Source: Vasconcelosia minhoensis LEGE 07310 (GTDB taxonomy: Bacteria; Cyanobacteriota; Cyanobacteriia; Phormidesmidales; Phormidesmidaceae). From it: 48,586 bases of DNA. Of the stretch, positions 7,822 through 17,053 are shown in pieces (the stretch's first letter is position 1; the number at the start of each line of letters is the position of its first letter). The notes under the pieces are model-generated. The model was not told where the DNA came from. It did no database searches and saw only the letters and a program-made list of their open reading frames with translations. A program made the translations under genes and the position numbers. The stretch is taken from positions 1 through 48,586 of the forward strand of contig NZ_JADEXG010000041.1 in the NCBI RefSeq assembly GCF_015207255.1, in the 5' to 3' direction.

Positions 7822-10797
7822 ATGAGCAAAGGCAAGGTCAGAATATACGAGCTTTCACGCGAGCTCAAGCTAGATAACAAAGACATTCTGGCGATCTGTG
7901 AAGCGCTAGGGGTTGCGGTTAAAAGCCACAGCAGCACCATCAGCGAAGACGATGCGGATCGGATTCGAGCTGAAGCCCGCAAAGCTGGCAGCAGCGCCAA
8001 AACCAAAATCAAGAGACCGGTAGACAGGCCAGTGGATAAGGCGGTAGCTCCTAAAAAGGCAAACGAGAAGACAAAAGGGCCCAATCGGCCCGTGCGGAAG
8101 CAGCAAATCTTAGAAATTCGCCGCTATGCTAGCCCGGACTCACAGCCAGATGAACCGTCGAGCGAGCCAGAAACCGGTCAGGTAGCGGCTAACGGGTCCG
8201 AGTCAGATGAGCTACTGTCGCCACCGAGCCGGCCGTCGCGTCCAACTGCGCCAGCCCCGGTTAGCTCGGCTGCGGCCCCTGCCTCAGCGGCGAAGCCGAC
8301 CAGCCGCTCTGACTCGGATGACCTAACGGCCGACGATGCTCCCGAAACCCCGTATCTGCGTCCTAAGCTGGTACAGCCGCCGTCACGACCCGCCAAGCCA
8401 TCCGCTCGGCGAAGCGACGATGACGCTCGGCAGATTCAGCTGCCGGTGAAGCGGCGCGATCGCGAAGAGGCCAGACGCGACAGCGGCCGAGATGCTGGCC
8501 GAGACACCAGTGAAGTCGGCGGCGCAGCTAAACCTGGGCTCAGTCCCAAACCGTCAATTGAACTCAAGCGGCCGGTCTCCCGCGATACCATTCGCCCCAG
8601 CCGAGAGTCGCCTCGGGATACCGATACGGTTACGGACAATGACGACGGCGGTCTCTCAGACAGCGGTAGCGAAATTGCCGATCTGCGGCGTCCTTCGCCC
8701 CGACCACCCAAGCACAAGGCCCGCGAAGAAGAGGACGAAGAGCGGACGGAGTCTCGTCCTAAGTCTAAGACAAGCAAGGCTAGACGTCGCTCCCAGGTGG
8801 TCATCGACGAAGAAGAAGACTTTACTGATGACGGCAGCGGCAGCAGCGCTGGAATGCCGCAGGTGAGCCTTTCTCTCGTACGGCCCCCCAAGCCAAAATC
8901 TCAGCAAACCCAGGCCAAACCGGCCCCGACCGCTAAGAAAATTAGCCCGCGCGGCAGTCAGACTTCTCGCAGCCAGCGACGCGAGCGGCGGCAGGAGGAG
9001 GAGCCAGAACAGCCAGAGATGATCGTGCTGACCGGCAGCATCACCGTCAACGACCTGGCTGACCGGATGGCGACTCCCCAGACTGAGATTATTAAGTCGC
9101 TTTTCTTTAAGGGAATTGCCACTAACGTCAACCAGACGCTAGACCTGCCTACTGCCAAGATGGTGGCGGAAGAGTTTGGCATTGAGGTTGAGACAACTGA
9201 AGAAGAGTCAGAAGCGCGAAAAGTCACCGAGATGCTGGACGAAGCCGACCTAGAAAATCTTCACCAGCGACCGCCGGTGGTCACCATCATGGGTCATGTT
9301 GACCATGGTAAGACCAGCCTGCTGGACTATATCCGTCAGGCCAAGGTGGCCCAGGGCGAAGCGGGCGGCATTACCCAGCATATTGGGGCCTACCACGTTG
9401 ACCTAGAGCAGGAGTCTGGCAGCCGTCAGATCGTTTTTCTGGACACGCCGGGTCACGAGGCCTTTACCGCCATGCGGGCTCGCGGTGCTCGCGTCACTGA
9501 TATTGCCATTCTGGTGGTCGCCGCCGATGACGGCGTTCGGCCCCAGACGATCGAGGCGATTAGCCACGCCAAGGCGGCGGGGGTGCCGATTGTCGTCGCG
9601 ATTAATAAGATCGACAAGGAAACGGCCCAGCCTGACCGGGTAAAGCAGGAGCTGATGGAACACAACCTGGTTCCCGAAGAGTGGGGTGGCGATACCATTA
9701 TGGTGCCAGTCAGCGCTATCACGGGTGAGAGCGTCGATACGCTGCTGGAGATGCTGCTGCTAGTCTCCGAAGTGGAAGACCTCCATGCCAACCCCGACCG
9801 ACTGGCCCGTGGGACGGTAATCGAGGCTCATCTGGACAAGGCTCGAGGCCCAGTGGCCACGCTGCTGGTCCAAAATGGAACGCTAAACGTCGGTGACGCC
9901 ATTGTCGCCGGAGCGGTCTTCGGTAAAGTGCGCGCCATGATCGATGACCGCGGCGATCGCGTTGAGTCTACGCTGCCGTCCTTTGCGGTAGAGGTGCTGG
10001 GGCTGAATGATGTGCCGCCAGCTGGCGAAGAGTTCGAAGTCTACGCCGACGAAAAAGAAGCCCGAGCGGCAGCCGATGCGCGCGCCGTCGAACAGCGGCA
10101 GTCGCGGCTACAGCAGGCCATGGCATCGCGTCGGGTGACGCTCAACTCGCTTTCGGCTAAGGCCCAGGAGGGCGATCTCAAGGAGCTCAACCTGGTTCTC
10201 AAGGGCGATGTGCAGGGCTCGCTGGAGGCCATTCTGGCTTCGCTGCAGCAGCTGCCGCAGGATGAAGTCCAGATCCGGGTGCTGATGGCAGCACCGGGTG
10301 AGATTACGGAAACGGATGTGGATTTGGCCGCAGCCAGTAGCGCCGTGATCATTGGCTTCAATACTACGCTGGCACCGGGGGCGCGGCAGTCGGCAGACCG
10401 CCTAGGCGTTGACATTCGCGATTACGAGATCATCTACAAGCTCTTGGAAGATATCGAAGGCGCGATGGAAGGTCTGCTCGATCCGGAACAGGTGGAAGAG
10501 CCCTTGGGCCAGGTCGAAGTGCGGGCTATCTTCCCGGCGCGGCGGGGCACGGTGGCGGGCTGCTATGTCCTATCAGGCAAAGTCACCCGCAACTGCCGGG
10601 TGCGGGTCGAACGCGGCGGCGAGACCCTCTACCAAGGCAACCTGGATTCGCTGAAGCGGATGAAAGACGACGTCAGGGAAGTGAATGCCGGATTTGAATG
10701 CGGGATTGCCGTAAACGGCTTCAACGACTGGCAGGAGGGCGACATTATCGACGCCTTCCGGCTGGTGACCAAGCGCCGTACCCTCACGCCTGCCTAG
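7822..10797 (+). CDS. infB: Translation initiation factor IF-2
   Basis: IF-2 is the GTPase that delivers initiator tRNA to the 30S subunit and drives subunit joining. The 991-residue length suits cyanobacterial IF-2. An IF2-N module starts the protein ([26 protein letters not shown]). About 370 residues of charged, Pro/Ser/Arg-rich linker follow, then a second IF2-N-like module near 400. The G domain has G1 GHVDHGKTS (from about residue 491), G2 [11 protein letters not shown]3 DTPGHEAF and G4 NKID. Domains II, III and IV follow, ending in [10 protein letters not shown] 7822 is preceded by GAGGGAGAAG. It sits 102 bp after rnpM in the same operon. Confidence 0.96.
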   Translation: MSKGKVRIYELSRELKLDNKDILAICEALGVAVKSHSSTISEDDADRIRAEARKAGSSAKTKIKRPVDRPVDKAVAPKKANEKTKGPNRPVRKQQILEIRRYASPDSQPDEPSSEPETGQVAANGSESDELLSPPSRPSRPTAPAPVSSAAAPASAAKPTSRSDSDDLTADDAPETPYLRPKLVQPPSRPAKPSARRSDDDARQIQLPVKRRDREEARRDSGRDAGRDTSEVGGAAKPGLSPKPSIELKRPVSRDTIRPSRESPRDTDTVTDNDDGGLSDSGSEIADLRRPSPRPPKHKAREEEDEERTESRPKSKTSKARRRSQVVIDEEEDFTDDGSGSSAGMPQVSLSLVRPPKPKSQQTQAKPAPTAKKISPRGSQTSRSQRRERRQEEEPEQPEMIVLTGSITVNDLADRMATPQTEIIKSLFFKGIATNVNQTLDLPTAKMVAEEFGIEVETTEEESEARKVTEMLDEADLENLHQRPPVVTIMGHVDHGKTSLLDYIRQAKVAQGEAGGITQHIGAYHVDLEQESGSRQIVFLDTPGHEAFTAMRARGARVTDIAILVVAADDGVRPQTIEAISHAKAAGVPIVVAINKIDKETAQPDRVKQELMEHNLVPEEWGGDTIMVPVSAITGESVDTLLEMLLLVSEVEDLHANPDRLARGTVIEAHLDKARGPVATLLVQNGTLNVGDAIVAGAVFGKVRAMIDDRGDRVESTLPSFAVEVLGLNDVPPAGEEFEVYADEKEARAAADARAVEQRQSRLQQAMASRRVTLNSLSAKAQEGDLKELNLVLKGDVQGSLEAILASLQQLPQDEVQIRVLMAAPGEITETDVDLAAASSAVIIGFNTTLAPGARQSADRLGVDIRDYEIIYKLLEDIEGAMEGLLDPEQVEEPLGQVEVRAIFPARRGTVAGCYVLSGKVTRNCRVRVERGGETLYQGNLDSLKRMKDDVREVNAGFECGIAVNGFNDWQEGDIIDAFRLVTKRRTLTPA

Positions 10798-10801
10798 TCC
10801 G

Positions 10802-11659
10802 ATGGCAGCTCGACGCGATCCTTACCTCTGGGTTCACCTGGCCGGGCTCGCGGCAGTTCCGCTCTTTTTGGAGCTCTGCTTAGCGGGCCTGGCCACGGGC
10901 CGACCGGTTTTACCGGCGCGGGCTGAGCTGGCAGGGGTGGCGATCACGGGCATTGTTCCAGTCGTCTGGATGCAGTGGCGCCGACCGTTCTACATTTTCA
11001 GCCTGGTACTGTTGGCGATTCGGCCAGCTGAGCTCAGCCTCGAACGGCGGCAGCTTTTGCCTCTATTTCGCTCGGGGCTGACAAAGCTGTTGACCCTGGG
11101 CGGCGCTGTCCTGGCTGGTTTTCTGCTCTGGCAGCTCTATCGGCTAGCCCCGCTGGCAGCGGAATCGACTCCGCTGGCGGGGCAGCCCCATCTGGTCGGA
11201 CTGCTGGTGGCGGCCCTGAGCTTTCTGGGGTTCAATCTTTTTCTCCAGGTGCCGCTCAGCGTGCTGCGGGTGCTGCTGGCGGATGAAAAGCAGCTGGCCG
11301 ACGCCACGCCCTACGAGGCCGACGCGATTGCAACCGACTTCTCGATCATCGGGCTGCGGGTGAACTGGATTTTGCCCGAGATTGCAGACCCGGTACCGGC
11401 TTCTTCTCCGGTCCCTTCTCAGGTCCCTTCTCAGGCCCCTTCTAAGCCGGAACCAATCCGGCCAGCTCAGGCTATGAGCGCGTCTGAAACATTCGAGCAG
11501 GAGGCGTTCGAGCCGGAAGAACCGCCAGCGCCTCCAGCCGATTCAACCGACGAACCAGCGCCAATTTCTGCTACTGATACACCCATAGCGATGGAGTCCG
11601 AACCAATCGAACCCACATCGGTCACCGACCCCCCAGTCAACGAATCTCACGAAGTCTGA
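10802..11659 (+). CDS. Low-complexity-tail membrane protein linked to infB
   Basis: The 285-residue product starts 4 bp after the infB stop, so it is almost certainly cotranscribed with it. It has four hydrophobic stretches (about 10-30, 40-60, 95-115 and 135-160) and a conserved soluble segment (DATPYEADAIATDFSIIGLRV). After residue 195 comes a disordered tail rich in Pro, Ser, Glu and Thr that includes a tandem VPSQVPSQAPS. This architecture fits the cyanobacterial family called low-complexity tail membrane protein. No function is known. Linkage to infB is the only functional clue and may reflect expression level, not a shared job. Confidence 0.75.
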   Translation: MAARRDPYLWVHLAGLAAVPLFLELCLAGLATGRPVLPARAELAGVAITGIVPVVWMQWRRPFYIFSLVLLAIRPAELSLERRQLLPLFRSGLTKLLTLGGAVLAGFLLWQLYRLAPLAAESTPLAGQPHLVGLLVAALSFLGFNLFLQVPLSVLRVLLADEKQLADATPYEADAIATDFSIIGLRVNWILPEIADPVPASSPVPSQVPSQAPSKPEPIRPAQAMSASETFEQEAFEPEEPPAPPADSTDEPAPISATDTPIAMESEPIEPTSVTDPPVNESHEV

Positions 11660-11742
11660 CCCACTCTCTACTCTTTACTCTTTCCCCTCCCCGCTTCTTC
11701 CATCCACTCCCAAAACTGTGGCAATTCACACAGCACCCCAAA

Positions 11743-11757
11743 AATACCTAAGGTATT
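11743..11757. promoter_or_regulatory. 15-bp perfect palindrome, operator candidate
   Basis: AATACCT-A-AGGTATT is a perfect inverted repeat with a one-base centre. It ends 42 bp before the start codon of the 66-residue gene. A possible -10 box, TATTCT (11754-11759), overlaps its right arm, the layout expected of a repressor site. No regulator gene sits next to it. Confidence 0.5.
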
Positions 11758-11799
11758 CTATGGAGAGTGACAGTACAACGCCCCAAGTCAGAGGTTCCT

Positions 11800-12000
11800 A
11801 TGGCCCGTCCGTCCTCCACACCCCCTAGCTCCTCGTCAGACAGTGCTGAGCTTTGGCAAAACCTGAAGTCTGCGATCGCAAACAGCTCCGGCTTTCGCAG
11901 CTGGCGGTCTGAGCAGCCCGCTGACCTGCTCGAAACCACTCCCCTCGACCCGCTGGTTCGCCTCTATCTGCGGGAAACCCTAGAGACGCTGGCCTACTAG
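11800..12000 (+). CDS. Small conserved-looking protein, 66 residues
   Basis: ATG 11800 (preceded by CAGAGG) opens a 66-codon frame. The N-terminus is Ser/Pro-rich (about 1-14). It is followed by SAELWQNLKSAIANSSGF, a middle RSWRSEQP, and an amphipathic C-terminal helix PLDPLVRLYLRETLETLAY. No signal peptide, metal site or membrane segment is visible. I think it is real because it has a tidy expression unit: a palindrome and -10-like box upstream and a strong terminator 35 bp after its stop. The C-terminal helix suggests a partner-binding or regulatory role, but I do not recognise the family. An upstream in-frame GTG (11767) would add 11 residues and overlap the promoter. Confidence 0.65.
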   Translation: MARPSSTPPSSSSDSAELWQNLKSAIANSSGFRSWRSEQPADLLETTPLDPLVRLYLRETLETLAY

Positions 12001-12034
12001 CCCTGCAACATTCCAATCCGTTAGCTCCCCCTCA

Positions 12035-12064
12035 TAGCAGGTGACCCAGTCGCTTGCTATTTTT
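12035..12064 (+). terminator. Rho-independent terminator of the 66-residue gene
   Basis: TAGCAGGTGA (12035-12044) and TCGCTTGCTA (12050-12059) form a 10-bp stem with two G-T wobbles around loop CCCAG, followed by TTTTT (12060-12064). It begins 35 bp after the stop codon at 12000. Confidence 0.8.
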
Positions 12065-12153
12065 ATTGTTCGGTATCAAATTTCGTAACCCGCTGACGCC
12101 GCCGGGGCCGACTGCCATACTGGGAACACCGGACAGCAGAGGAGCAAAGGGCG

Positions 12154-12249
12154 ATGGCAGCTAATGTCCAGGCTCAGCAAGGCGACCTCTTGGAGCTGCA
12201 AGACGATCAGGGCCAATCCATCGGCAGTCGGCGCTCGGCTATCGCCTGA
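12154..12249 (+). CDS. Possible 31-residue ORF
   Basis: In the otherwise gene-free stretch 12065-12295, an ATG at 12154 with AGAGGAG 10-15 nt upstream opens 31 codons. The product begins MAANVQAQQGDLLELQDDQG and ends SRRSAIA. It is hydrophilic, with no recognisable motif. It could be a small protein, a leader peptide or the 5' scrap of a lost gene. Only the ribosome binding site and a non-random look support it. Confidence 0.3.
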   Translation: MAANVQAQQGDLLELQDDQGQSIGSRRSAIA

Positions 12250-12295
12250 GCCGGCGGCAGCCCAACCGCAGCGGACATTAACCAATTGACGGCAT

Positions 12296-12321
12296 AAAAA
12301 AGGGACGCTGATGAGCGTCCC
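12296..12321 (-). terminator. Rho-independent terminator of the DUF4912 gene
   Basis: GGGACGCT (12302-12309) and AGCGTCCC (12314-12321) form a perfect 8-bp stem with loop GATG. On the minus strand six T residues follow (complement of 12296-12301). It lies 50 bp beyond the stop of the DUF4912 gene, read in the same direction. Confidence 0.85.
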
Positions 12322-12371
12322 ATGGGGCTTTATCGTTCAGCCGCTTTACGACTCAGACATTCTCGCTGGGT

Positions 12372-13634
12372 CTAAGCGAACCATTCCTCCACCGCCTCAT
12401 CCTTGGTATTGGTATGGCGGGAAGGTGTTTCGCGCTCAAAGTTCATATGGATTGAGCGGGTCTGCTCGCCGTCGGCGGCCACGGCCTCAATCGGATAGTC
12501 GATGACGCCGTCCTGGAACGACATCTGGAAGCGGAAGGTGCCATCGGCGTTGAGCTTAATCGGCTTGCCGCCGACGGTCACGGTGGCATCGGGCTCGGTT
12601 GCTCCATAGACGATCAGCTCGGCGTCGGCAATCAGCCAGAATTTACGAGGGCGCATCGGCGGTGCCGAGGCCGAGAAGCCTGCCCCCGACATGTTGACTC
12701 CAGAGGCGGTCGGTAGCGCCCAGAGACCCGCCCCAGAAGGAAAGACATAGGAACTGACGGCGCTCTCCGGCATCTGCGCCTGCTGCATCGAGCCAAACAG
12801 CGAACCAGCAACCCGCATCGCTTCGGCTGAACGGGTCTGGGCAAAGATCTCATCGTAGAGGGGATTGCTGCTGTCGCCTCTGGCAGCGGCGGCAGCGGCA
12901 GCGGCAGCGCGATGGCTCGGCGGCACCAGCTGCATGAAGGTTCTCCCTCTCAGCTCTTCATTGAAGTCAATCGTCATGAAGTGGTCTTCCATCCAGTCAG
13001 AGGGATAGACCGGCGGTACGCGCACCGGGGCCGAACGGGCCAAAATTAGCCAGCGTCCGTCGTTACAAACGTAGCCAATTTCGACAATGTAGTCGCGATC
13101 GCTGACCGGAATCGGCAAGTGCCATTCCCGCGCCATCTCATCGCATTCGTACTGTTGCAGGCTGTGGGGGCTCTGGTAGTTGAGGTCTACATCGGTGACG
13201 TCATAGAACCGCAGCGCCAGACGGCTGCCACCTTGATGACGCAGCTGCTCTTTATGCTCGTTGGGAACGTCCCAATAGACGTAGGCCCACTGCGGATCGC
13301 GAGGCAGCAGCACGATTCGGCTCTCACCATAGCCGCTCGGCAGCTCGCCCAAGCCATCGTCAACCGTAGCCAGCTCTTCAACCGTAGGCTGCATGGCTTG
13401 AGGTTCAGCCGGGGTCGAGAATTTAGACGCTTCGATCTCGGTCTGACCATCGACCGCTGTAATCGTCGAGACCGGAATCGGGGCAGCTCCCGCCGCCGTT
13501 TGCTTTTGTTGAATAGCTGCGATCAGTTCAACCTTCCGCATACGGCTGTAGCGGGAGACCTCATAGTCGCTGGCAACCCGACGGAGCTGGCGCAGGGTCA
13601 TCTCTTCGAGCGGAATGCGGGGTGGGTTAGGCAT
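12372..13634 (-). CDS. DUF4912 domain-containing protein with N-terminal Rho-N-like motif
   Basis: The 420-residue protein starts at ATG 13634, where GGAG lies about 7 nt upstream. A longer in-frame extension to 13703 reads through unlikely hydrophobic sequence. Residues 8-45 (LEEMTLRQLRRVASDYEVSR and YSRMRKVELIAAIQQ) look like the short helix-extended-loop-helix of the Rho N-terminus/SAP type. After a linker comes the DUF4912 block, with RIVLLPRDPQWAYVYWDVP and the paired LALRFYDVTDVD. A run of nine alanines is followed by a C-terminal beta-rich segment, PRKFWLIADAELIVYGATEP, resembling a second repeat. DUF4912 has been suggested to bind carbohydrate, but its role in cyanobacteria is unknown. 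It is monocistronic, with its own terminator. Confidence 0.82.
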   Translation of the reverse strand: MPNPPRIPLEEMTLRQLRRVASDYEVSRYSRMRKVELIAAIQQKQTAAGAAPIPVSTITAVDGQTEIEASKFSTPAEPQAMQPTVEELATVDDGLGELPSGYGESRIVLLPRDPQWAYVYWDVPNEHKEQLRHQGGSRLALRFYDVTDVDLNYQSPHSLQQYECDEMAREWHLPIPVSDRDYIVEIGYVCNDGRWLILARSAPVRVPPVYPSDWMEDHFMTIDFNEELRGRTFMQLVPPSHRAAAAAAAAARGDSSNPLYDEIFAQTRSAEAMRVAGSLFGSMQQAQMPESAVSSYVFPSGAGLWALPTASGVNMSGAGFSASAPPMRPRKFWLIADAELIVYGATEPDATVTVGGKPIKLNADGTFRFQMSFQDGVIDYPIEAVAADGEQTRSIHMNFERETPSRHTNTKDEAVEEWFA

Positions 13635-13782
13635 AGGTGTTCTCCATAAAACGACTGCATAGGCGCTGGGGATCACTATGACAAAGATCCCGTTGGGGAT
13701 CAAGTCTGTCGAGCGCTATTTATATTGATTTATTGGGCTATTGGGCGTTCCGGGGATCGTAAAGTCATGTTTTCATAACATT

Positions 13783-13869
13783 ATAAGCGGTTTTGGGATC
13801 GGACATATTACCGAATTCCATAACATTCTTGGGGAAATCCCGCTTATGACATGATGAAAAAGCGGTTTT
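13783..13869. promoter_or_regulatory. AT-rich promoter region with repeated AAGCGG(TTTT) boxes
   Basis: The 250 bp between the DUF4912 and DUF2993 start codons are AT-rich and repeat-bearing. ATAAGCGG (13783-13790) recurs inverted as CCGCTTAT (13840-13847). AAGCGGTTTT occurs twice directly (near 13785 and 13860), and CATAACATT occurs twice (near 13774 and 13819). Being shared by two divergent promoters, these boxes could be regulator sites. No known consensus is matched with confidence. Confidence 0.4.
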
Positions 13870-13884
13870 AGCCCAGGAGGCCCA

Positions 13885-14658
13885 ATGACCCAATCCAATT
13901 CTGAGCAAACCCCCGCAGCGCCCCGGGGTAGCCGTTTCCTGGGCCGCATTCTACCTGTGGCAGTAAGGCTATGGCTGCAATCCCAGGTCGAGCAGATCGA
14001 AGGGCTCAGCTTTGAGCTTCAGGGAAGCGATCGCGAAATTCTTTCAGGCTACCTCCCGGCTGTCTCTCTATCGGCTCGCCAGGCGGTATACCGGGGTATT
14101 CACGTGCAAGCGGTTGCGATCGCAGCCGACCAGATTCGGATCAATCTGGGTCAGGTGCTGCAAGGCAGGCCGCTGCGGCTGCTGGCGGCCTTTCCGGTGC
14201 GGGGCGAAATCCGCCTCAGCCGAGCTAATTTAAACGACTCCTGGCAGTCGCCGCTGTTGCAGGAAGGCCTGCAAGATTTTTGGGCCAGCTTATATGCGAG
14301 GCCCGGCTTTCAGGCCGAGCTGGCAGCTCGATATGGCTGGACTGAGCTAGGTCAGCTCCATCATTCCCAGGTCAGCCTGAGACCGGGCCAGCTGATCCTC
14401 AGCTTTTATCCCCAAGCTCCCTCAGCAGAACCTTCTATCCCACAGATTGTCATAGCCACCGGGCTCACGGTTCAGTCTGGGCATCTCCTGGTTTTGCAGC
14501 AGCCCCAGTGGTTGGCAACGCTCACAGCGCCAGCAGGAGACCCGATCGCCACGCTGGAAAATTTTCAATGGGACCTGGGCTCGCAAGCAAAGTTTGAAGC
14601 GTTTGAGCTGCTGGCAGACGCGGTTTACTGCCGGGGGCAGGTGCAGGTAACCCCGTAA
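13885..14658 (+). CDS. DUF2993 domain-containing protein (LmeA-like)
   Basis: AGGAGG lies 8 nt before ATG 13885. The 257-residue protein carries the DUF2993 pattern: an N-terminal helix ending in VEQIEGLSFELQGSDREIL, then GYLPAVSLSARQAVYRGI and IRINLGQVLQGRPLRL, with alternating hydrophobic beta strands to the end. The family includes mycobacterial LmeA, a phospholipid-binding envelope protein. In cyanobacteria the role is unknown but probably at a membrane surface. There is no cleavable signal peptide; only a short basic segment with moderately hydrophobic PVAVRLWLQ. It converges on cdsA, a phospholipid gene, with 20 bp between stops. The functional overlap is suggestive only. Confidence 0.82.
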   Translation: MTQSNSEQTPAAPRGSRFLGRILPVAVRLWLQSQVEQIEGLSFELQGSDREILSGYLPAVSLSARQAVYRGIHVQAVAIAADQIRINLGQVLQGRPLRLLAAFPVRGEIRLSRANLNDSWQSPLLQEGLQDFWASLYARPGFQAELAARYGWTELGQLHHSQVSLRPGQLILSFYPQAPSAEPSIPQIVIATGLTVQSGHLLVLQQPQWLATLTAPAGDPIATLENFQWDLGSQAKFEAFELLADAVYCRGQVQVTP

Positions 14659-14678
14659 TTGTAGGTTCTGTGCAGGTG

Positions 14679-15548
14679 CTAAACCGGCTTTAGCAGCGGC
14701 AGCAGCAGGGTAATAAAGTAGTAGACCAGCGGCGCGGTAAAAACATAGCTATCCGTGCGGTCAAGAATACCGCCGTGGCCGGGAATCAGCGTTCCTGAAT
14801 CCTTCACACCGGCGTCACGCTTCATCAGCGACTCGGTCAGGTCGCCGAGCAGACTAGAAACGCCAATCACCGACCCAAAGGCAATGCCGCTGATCCACCA
14901 GAGTGGCCAGCCCAGCGCCCAGCCGCCAGTTGCGCCGACAGCTAGACTTAGCGCCAGGCCAGAAAGCGCCCCCTCGACGGTTTTCTTGGGGCTGATGCTG
15001 GAGAGCGGGGTGCGGCCAATGGCCCGGCCAAAAACGTAGGCCCCAATATCCGCTGCCCAGATGCAGGCAAAAGCAATAAAGGTCGTGGCTAGCCCCAGCG
15101 GCAGCGCCGAAAACTCCAGACTGTGGGGCCAATAGCCAGACAGGGGCAGATTGGTAGTCCCAGCGGTGTCGATGTCCCGCAGCCGAATCCAGTAGCTGGG
15201 CAGATAGCCGCCGTAGAACAGGCCCATAATCGAGGCGGCAACGTCGGCAATCGTGGCAAACTTAGGCTGAAACAGCAGATAAAAGCAGATGCAGGTGCCC
15301 GCTAAGGACAGGACGGCATCGGCCAGCGGCGGGGCGATATGGGCCGAAATTAGCAGTACCTGGGTGACAATCAGCGTCGTCTTACCCGCCGGGTTGCCGC
15401 CTTTTGCTCTGACCAGTTCAAACACCTCTAGCTGGCCCAGGTAAATGATGATCCCCAATCCGATGGTGAAATACCAACCCCCCAGGACGATCATGCTGCC
15501 CGCGATCGCGATCGCGGCGGCTCCACTAATAATACGAGACCAGGGCAT
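14679..15548 (-). CDS. cdsA: Phosphatidate cytidylyltransferase CdsA
   Basis: CdsA condenses phosphatidic acid with CTP to CDP-diacylglycerol, the branch point for membrane phospholipids such as phosphatidylglycerol, which photosystems need. The 289-residue polytopic protein has the CDS signature near the C-terminus, [20 protein letters not shown] followed by [16 protein letters not shown]. It also has the upstream [16 protein letters not shown] segment. At least seven hydrophobic stretches are visible. ATG 15548 is the only good start. Its upstream region is shared divergently with the TonB-like gene. Confidence 0.94.
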   Translation of the reverse strand: MPWSRIISGAAAIAIAGSMIVLGGWYFTIGLGIIIYLGQLEVFELVRAKGGNPAGKTTLIVTQVLLISAHIAPPLADAVLSLAGTCICFYLLFQPKFATIADVAASIMGLFYGGYLPSYWIRLRDIDTAGTTNLPLSGYWPHSLEFSALPLGLATTFIAFACIWAADIGAYVFGRAIGRTPLSSISPKKTVEGALSGLALSLAVGATGGWALGWPLWWISGIAFGSVIGVSSLLGDLTESLMKRDAGVKDSGTLIPGHGGILDRTDSYVFTAPLVYYFITLLLPLLKPV

Positions 15549-15683
15549 AGGCTAAAGCGGCGATAGGAGCTGGAAACCAGTCACTTCATTGGACTTAGTG
15601 TAGGGTATCCGTCTCCCAGTTGGCTCCCCTAATTGGGGGATTAGGCGGGTCAGTGCTAGCTTAAAGAAGCTTTTTTGGTTGAG

Positions 15684-16757
15684 ATGTTCGTGGCTCAGTC
15701 CCTTCAGCAGAGACAGCATCGCGATCCGCCCAGACTATGGCCTTTACTCGCTGGGCTGTCGATGCTGGTGCATGGGGTGCTGCTAGGCTGGGTGCTGCCT
15801 ATGATGATGCGGCTGCGGCCCGCTTCAGAATCACAGGCGGGCGGCTTTACCGTACCCATTGAGCTGGTGCCGGGCGACAATCCGGCTGAAGCTCCAGCTG
15901 AGACTCTAGCTGAGCCCTTAGCGGGAATAGCGAATTCCCCAGACGGAAGCTTGAAGCCGCAAACAGCGTCTGCGCCCAGCCTGCTTGCCACCCAGCCCAG
16001 TGCCGATTTGCTCAAGCCGTCAAAGCAGGCCCCGTCCCTGTTCACCCAACCCGAGCCGCCACCGGTGCAGCCTGAGGATCCTGAAGACGCGAGTCGCTCC
16101 CCCGCCCCCAACCCGTTTCGCCCAGCGCCGCCAACTCAACTCCCCGAACCGGATCCACTCGCAACGCCAGCCCCGTCACCCGTCAACCCGCCACCAGACA
16201 ATCCATCCGCTAATGCGCCAGACGACCCGACAGATAACGGGCCAGACTCAGCCGCGGCGGGAACAGCTGCGCCGACCGACGCTCCGACCGAACTGCCGAC
16301 GCTGGCCGGGCAACCGATTGAGGAAGCTATCCCGAGCGGCGATCGGTTCGATTCGGCCAGCTCGGTTTTTATGAGTCTGATCGGCCATGGCTACGTGCCG
16401 GACCAGTTCGCCACGGATGTTCATCCAGAGCCGCCCCAGCCCAGTGCGGCCAACCCGCCAGGTAGCCCAACTGCGAGCATTATCCTCGACCCGCAGCAGG
16501 AAAACTGTGGTGACATCGATGCCAGCCAGCCGGGGACGTTTACTTTTCGAGTCGATATTTCAGCAACGGGGGAGCTGATTGGGGCAGTACCCTGGGATGA
16601 AACCGGTGCTGCCCCCAGCCCAACCGAGGATGCGCTGGCCTGCTTGCTACCCACGGCGAATTTGCGCTTTGAGCCAGCCCGGGGAGCCGATGGACAGCCG
16701 GTTTATGATGGCAACCTGCTGATCGATGTGCAGGTAACCCCAACTGCGCCGGGCTAG
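15684..16757 (+). CDS. TonB-like envelope protein with Pro-rich periplasmic arm
   Basis: The 357-residue protein has a basic N-terminus and one membrane segment (LLAGLSMLVHGVLLGWVLPM, about 20-40). A 200-residue region very rich in Pro, Asp, Asn and Ala follows. The folded C-terminal domain starts near residue 270 with a conserved-looking Cys (QENCGDID) and ends LRFEPA, then GQPVYDGNLLIDVQV. A membrane anchor, stiff Pro-rich arm and small C-terminal domain is the layout of TonB, and the last strand pair resembles the TonB C-terminus, but the similarity is weak. No ExbB/ExbD or TonB-dependent receptor is nearby. The start could be ATG 15684 or TTG 15675; neither has a strong ribosome binding site. 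Confidence 0.55.
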   Translation: MFVAQSLQQRQHRDPPRLWPLLAGLSMLVHGVLLGWVLPMMMRLRPASESQAGGFTVPIELVPGDNPAEAPAETLAEPLAGIANSPDGSLKPQTASAPSLLATQPSADLLKPSKQAPSLFTQPEPPPVQPEDPEDASRSPAPNPFRPAPPTQLPEPDPLATPAPSPVNPPPDNPSANAPDDPTDNGPDSAAAGTAAPTDAPTELPTLAGQPIEEAIPSGDRFDSASSVFMSLIGHGYVPDQFATDVHPEPPQPSAANPPGSPTASIILDPQQENCGDIDASQPGTFTFRVDISATGELIGAVPWDETGAAPSPTEDALACLLPTANLRFEPARGADGQPVYDGNLLIDVQVTPTAPG

Positions 16758-16847
16758 TCAACGCGGTCGAACTCGACCACCGGTTCAGGAGTCATAGCAA
16801 ATGTGCTAATTTAGTCTAGATATGGATGTGCAATGCATCGTTCAACT

Positions 16848-16918
16848 GCGGGCGTAGTTTAGTGGTAAAACCTCAGCCTTCCAAGCTGATGATGGGGGTT
16901 CGATTCCGCCCGCCCGCT
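16848..16918 (+). tRNA. tRNA-Gly(UCC)
   Basis: The acceptor GCGGGCG pairs with CGCCCGC and discriminator U follows. The D arm is GTTT-AGTGGTA-AAAC. The anticodon stem TCAGC/GCTGA encloses CTTCCAA, giving anticodon TCC. The T arm GGGGG-TTCGATT-CCGCC has a G-G mismatch at 51-63, where cyanobacterial tRNA-Gly normally has a full stem. CCA is not encoded. The overall fold and identity elements are otherwise standard. Confidence 0.93.
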
Positions 16919-17053
16919 TAGATTTTGTTCAATTTCAAATCAGACTATCCCCAAGGGTAGACCGCAGCTTCGGTCGCTGGGTAGTAACCGGCGCGGCCAG
17001 GTGTGACCGCATGGAGCAGGTCGCTATCATAGGGGAAGTTGATATTTCTTAAT

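Noticed and set aside
8436-8907. Overlapping frames opposite the IF-2 linker
   Set aside because: Low-complexity Arg/Ser-rich shadows of a repetitive coding strand.
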